NCBI GenBank assembly: GCA_947588825.1
Contig: CANPZU010000014.1
Span: 1 to 58,530 of the forward strand
DNA from: an uncultured Clostridia bacterium
Lineage (GTDB): Bacteria; Bacillota; Clostridia; Oscillospirales; CAG-272
Length of the DNA: 58,530 nucleotides
Direction: 5' to 3'
The position numbers and the translations under genes are program-made. This document shows positions 55,979 through 58,530 of this stretch, piece after piece (within the stretch, counting starts at the first letter, position 1; each line of letters opens with the position of its first letter). Below the pieces are notes generated by a model. The model saw only the letters and a program-made list of their open reading frames with translations. It was not told where the DNA came from and did not search any database.

Positions 55979-56375
55979 GACTTGGCATGGCTAGACACGG
56001 CTAGACCTGACTCGGCATGACCCGTCCAGACCCGACCTGGCGTGGCTGGTCATGAAATGCTTGGCTCGACTTGACGCGGCGGGGCTCGGCATGGCCTGGC
56101 AAGGCTCGAAATGCTTGACGTGGCGCAGCTAGGCTTGGCATGGCTAGGCCAGACTCGAAATGCTTGACTTGACGCGGCTAGGCTAGACACGGCATGACCT
56201 AACTTGAAATGCTCGGCTCGACTTGACGCAGCACGGCTAGGCTCGACAGGGCATGAAATGCTCGGCTCGACAGGGCTAAACTTGGCGTGGCAAAGCGCGG
56301 CAAGGCTCGAAATGCTTGACGTGGCTCGACGTGGCCTGGCCCGACAGGACATGACACGAAATGCTAGGCTCGCAG
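55979..56375. repeat. Pentamer-based repeat array with AAATGCT punctuation
   Basis: About 400 bp made almost wholly of five-base words close to CNNGR (CTTGA, CTAGG, CACGG, CATGA). The word AAATGCT interrupts at 56055, 56109, 56158, 56207, 56256, 56310 and 56359. Spacings are 54, 49, 49, 49, 54, 49 bp, differing only by whole pentamers. Frames through it on both strands are by-products. It lies between the methylase gene at 55346 and the gene at 56384. Confidence 0.9.
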
Positions 56376-56383
56376 TATCCGTA

Positions 56384-56866
56384 TCACGGACGGGTAGACT
56401 GAATATTCGCGGGAGAAAATGGATTGCGGTGTCCGACAAGGCGCTTGACCGTCACGTTGACTCCGATCACGCGATTCGTGATATTCTGGTAGTGGTCTTT
56501 GATTTCATTGTAGACCCCACGATCAAAATCATTCATTTTCTCCACCGGAGCATTTGCAAGGGCTTTCTCACCCTCCTTGAGATGCTTGGTGGCTTTCCCA
56601 AATTCATCGACGGCAAGCGTGTTGAAATCTCCGGGCTCCAAGACACGATACCCAACGCTCCGGACGCCCTTGATGTAGATATGTGCCTTCTTCAGCTCGC
56701 GTTTGGCGCGGTTCACAATATAGCGGTATTCTTTGCTGTTGTACTTCTCACCAATGACAGGCGATATCTCGAAGTGATGGGCGTAAGAACCGGGGGAGAG
56801 CGACGAGATGTATGAGACGAGCGCCGCCGTCTTCTTGTCGTAGAGCGGATTTTTCTTGATCTCCAT
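56384..56866 (-). CDS. Winged-helix-like phage protein
   Basis: 160 residues. KEYRYIVNRAKRELKKAHIYIKGVRSVGYRVLEPGD fits the recognition helix and wing of an OmpR-type or phage winged helix. The C-terminal half is helical and basic. It ends against the repeat array, which makes the array a possible binding region, but nothing shows this. Confidence 0.6.
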   Translation of the reverse strand: MEIKKNPLYDKKTAALVSYISSLSPGSYAHHFEISPVIGEKYNSKEYRYIVNRAKRELKKAHIYIKGVRSVGYRVLEPGDFNTLAVDEFGKATKHLKEGEKALANAPVEKMNDFDRGVYNEIKDHYQNITNRVIGVNVTVKRLVGHRNPFSPANIQSTRP

Positions 56867-56898
56867 GGTTGACTCCTTTCTTATTTCTACGGTTTCAT

Positions 56899-57483
56899 TT
56901 AATCCAGTTCCTCGATGGTAGCCACAAACCTACCGTACTTCGGGCGGCTGTCACAGAGCCCAACGTACTGTCCGGCGTACTCAATGGCATCCACGATATC
57001 GCTGAAACTCAAGATGTTCTCATCATACATGGCATTGAAGCCCACTTTCCACATATTGAAGCGGGGACGGGTGCGCATGATACGGTTGCGCATGACGCGC
57101 ATGGGACGGATATCGCGGAAACGGGCGTCCGTCGCCATCTCCTCCTTGGTCAGATTCTCACCGATATCCAGATACGCCATCATATCCAGCACACTGAACC
57201 CACGGATGATCTCCTTCCCCTTACGGCGAGCCTTCGCGCCATCGCGGACGGTTGCCTCGATATTCTCGGCGGGAACATAAGGACGTCCGGCTTTGTCATC
57301 CCAGTAGAGGCCGGTTTCCCATTCCAGATCGGACAGGCGGATCTCCTCTTCCTCCGTCTTTTTGTTCTTCTTGGCGTTGAGCTTCGCCATCTCGATAGAG
57401 AGCGGGTCAAAGTGGTTGAGGCTACGGCAAGAATGCATCAACAGCGGAGTGGTTCCCTTAAAGGTGACGTGGATGTTCTTCAT
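56899..57483 (-). CDS. Conserved phage protein (RAMP-like outline)
   Basis: 194 residues. It begins VTFKGTTPLLMHSCRSLNHFDP, has WETGLYWDDKAGRPYVPAEN and IEATVRDGAKARRKGKEIIRG, then FSVLDMMAYLDIG. This is a widespread phage protein whose strand order and Gly-rich turns resemble RAMP proteins, but no function is established. Its promoter at 57520-57560 is one of the two with the TGCTAT-N9-ATAGCA operator. Confidence 0.65.
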   Translation of the reverse strand: MKNIHVTFKGTTPLLMHSCRSLNHFDPLSIEMAKLNAKKNKKTEEEEIRLSDLEWETGLYWDDKAGRPYVPAENIEATVRDGAKARRKGKEIIRGFSVLDMMAYLDIGENLTKEEMATDARFRDIRPMRVMRNRIMRTRPRFNMWKVGFNAMYDENILSFSDIVDAIEYAGQYVGLCDSRPKYGRFVATIEELD

Positions 57484-57519
57484 TGTTGAAATCTCCTCTC
57501 AAATTTAAATTTAATGTGT

Positions 57520-57560
57520 TGCTATAATAAGAAAATAGCACAAACAAAGCGGATTGTCAA
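57520..57560 (-). promoter_or_regulatory. Sigma-A promoter with palindromic operator over the -10
   Basis: Minus strand TTGACA (57555-57560), 17-bp spacer, TATTTT (57532-57537). TGCTAT-N9-ATAGCA (57520-57540) covers the -10, as at 8715-8735. Dispersed AT-rich elements lie on both sides (57500-57522, 57568-57591). Confidence 0.8.
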
Positions 57561-57648
57561 GCGGTGAATTTAAATTTTATGTTGTGCTTATTCCCCGCTA
57601 TCTTTTCAGACGGAAATAGTCAGATGCTAACCAAGGATGAAAGCTTTT

Positions 57649-57951
57649 TTATTCCGCGATCTCCATTAGGTCTACGTCGGCAACGTGGGCACGGATGATT
57701 CCATTCTTTCCGGCAAGCTGATACACGTCCGACCGCCTAACGAGATTCATATTTTTCAGGAGACACGGGCACCAGTCTGGGATCGGCGGCATATCATCCT
57801 TAAACTCGACCTGTTCGATGTAACCTGCGATCATCTTCCCTTTCATTTTCTTACAATAAAACCTATCCACATTTGGATCAAGCATACTCGCTTCTGTACC
57901 GAGAAATGGGCAGTCCCAACAGTTGTCGATCTCCATCACAATCTTAGGCAT
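57649..57951 (-). CDS. Cysteine-rich hypothetical protein
   Basis: 100 residues from the ATG at 57951 (GGAGG 9 nt upstream). IDNCWDCPFLG and a CKKMKG, WCPCLLK pattern suggest a zinc site in the first 70 residues. Function unknown. Confidence 0.55.
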   Translation of the reverse strand: MPKIVMEIDNCWDCPFLGTEASMLDPNVDRFYCKKMKGKMIAGYIEQVEFKDDMPPIPDWCPCLLKNMNLVRRSDVYQLAGKNGIIRAHVADVDLMEIAE

Positions 57952-58237
57952 CCTCTTCTGCCTCCCATACGGTTTTCTTCTGATAGCACCCCTTGTATAC
58001 CTCAGAGGCACTTCCGCACTCTATGAGTTCCACATTGGAACGAAAACCATACCCGCCGTTTTCCGATCCAAACGCCTGTCCGCACACCGGGCATTCAAAC
58101 GATGCAGTATAAATATCGTATTCATAGGAAAGCGCATGGTCCGTCATATCGCTACCGTAAAACCACCGTCCACAATGGGGACACTGGACGGCGATATGGC
58201 GGATCGGGGTGCTCTCAAATTCTACTCTTACTTTCAC
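57944..58237 (-). CDS. Zinc-ribbon hypothetical protein
   Basis: 97 residues. VQCPHCGRWFYGSD then FECPVCGQAFGSE form a two-CxxC zinc ribbon. It overlaps the next gene by eight bases. Confidence 0.55.
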   Translation of the reverse strand: MKVRVEFESTPIRHIAVQCPHCGRWFYGSDMTDHALSYEYDIYTASFECPVCGQAFGSENGGYGFRSNVELIECGSASEVYKGCYQKKTVWEAEEDA

Positions 58238-58249
58238 GGATATCCCTCC

Positions 58250-58447
58250 TTATTTCGCTTCTGCGCAGATGCGGAGGAAGTCTTGCTTGGTAGCCGCCTT
58301 GATCTCCTCCCACGTCTTGTGATCCGCCAGTTCGTGGGTGAAGACAGGGCGGCGCAGCTTCTCCTCGATATACCTGTGCATATCGTCGAAGTCGCACATA
58401 AGTACGCCGGTATAGGCCGACACGATAATACATTCCTCTTTTGTCAT
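58250..58447 (-). CDS. Small conserved phage protein (DUF7736-like)
   Basis: 65 residues. KEECIIVSAYTGVLMCDFDD and VFTHELADHKTWEEIKAATK are a pattern common in phages of Firmicutes with no assigned function. AGGAG precedes the ATG. The remaining 83 bases to the right edge hold no gene I can see. Confidence 0.6.
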   Translation of the reverse strand: MTKEECIIVSAYTGVLMCDFDDMHRYIEEKLRRPVFTHELADHKTWEEIKAATKQDFLRICAEAK

Positions 58448-58530
58448 ATCACATTCTCCTCGTATAATAAGATTTGACAGAAAATTTGTAAGTGTTTTCT
58501 GCCATTCACTCCGAAATACCAGCAGGCAAA

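Noticed and set aside
56050-56815. Long frames across the pentamer array (129 and 203 codons)
   Set aside because: Stop codons are rare in these words by composition; both frames are repeat by-products, and one continues antisense to the gene at 56384.
2600-58447. CRISPR array, toxin-antitoxin pair or phage structural genes
   Set aside because: No regularly spaced direct repeats with unique spacers, no capsid, tail, terminase, lysis, relaxase or type IV secretion gene was recognised.

Overview
The window looks like the left part of a large SPbeta-like prophage, or a related integrative element, in a spore-forming member of the Clostridia, plausibly of the Oscillospiraceae. The left flank (about 600-1170) is GC-rich, full of strong hairpins, and carries the 5' third of sigG, the forespore sigma factor gene. 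That gene breaks off in mid-codon context near 1170, exactly where a long, lower-GC, almost entirely minus-strand gene block begins. The first gene inside the junction is a large serine recombinase. No 3' part of sigG appears at the right edge, so the element continues beyond the window. No capsid, tail, terminase, lysis, relaxase or conjugation gene was recognised, so prophage versus other element is an inference from the replication and lysogeny genes.

Layout. 1-174: C-terminus of an unrelated DUF4368-type recombinase. 395-515: long palindrome. 887-1198: truncated sigG. 1203-2618: integrase. 2.7-5.3 kb: small accessory genes. 5.3-9.8 kb: two broken DNA methyltransferases, an AdoMet synthetase and a ParB-like protein. 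9.8-13.4 kb: zinc-ribbon and small proteins, a P-loop kinase and dUTPase. 13.4-17.6 kb: deoxynucleotide block (class II ribonucleotide reductase, 5'-nucleotidase, dNMP kinase, ThyX). 17.6-27.7 kb: replication and recombination (DnaE interrupted by a group I intron with an HNH gene, primase-helicase, RecB/Cas4-type nuclease, SSB, Sak3-type annealing protein, HD hydrolase). 27.7-29.4 kb: SPFH membrane protein and small partners. 29.3-38.4 kb: DNA-modification block (a rearranged C5 methyltransferase, two PAPS-reductase-like ATP pyrophosphatases, a NifS-type cysteine desulfurase, a Dam-type methylase). 38.4-45.6 kb: cassettes of small zinc-ribbon and Lar-like proteins. 45.7-48.7 kb: a vWA/DUF2828 protein next to a cluster of tRNA-like genes with unusual anticodon-arm insertions. 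49-52.1 kb: lysogeny control (tyrosine-recombinase-like repressor candidate, Xre repressor, ImmA/IrrE protease, lipoprotein). 52.2-55.9 kb: a giant methylase-helicase and a second methylase. 55.98-56.37 kb: a pentamer-based repeat array. 56.4-58.4 kb: small phage proteins.

How the genes fit together. The replication genes plus the nucleotide-supply genes would let the element copy itself with its own polymerase and dNTP pool. AdoMet synthetase, at least five methyltransferase genes or remnants, and a sulfur-transfer set (desulfurase plus two DndC/PAPS-reductase-like enzymes) suggest DNA modification is a central activity. Several of these modification genes contain runs of 6-9 G/C, and four of those runs put the reading frame out by one, which looks like phase variation, although homopolymer sequencing error cannot be excluded from one sequence.

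Regulation visible in the DNA: several near-consensus promoters with palindromes over the spacer or the -10, a 20-bp AT-rich element present about twelve times at gene boundaries, and a second boundary element in the 38.9-42.1 kb cassette region. The most novel signal is in the tRNA cluster: four tRNA-like genes carry insertions with a common covarying core, and in tRNA-Ile(GAT) removing 44 nt restores a perfect anticodon arm. Three of the tRNA-like genes are also preceded by a covarying 5' leader hairpin.
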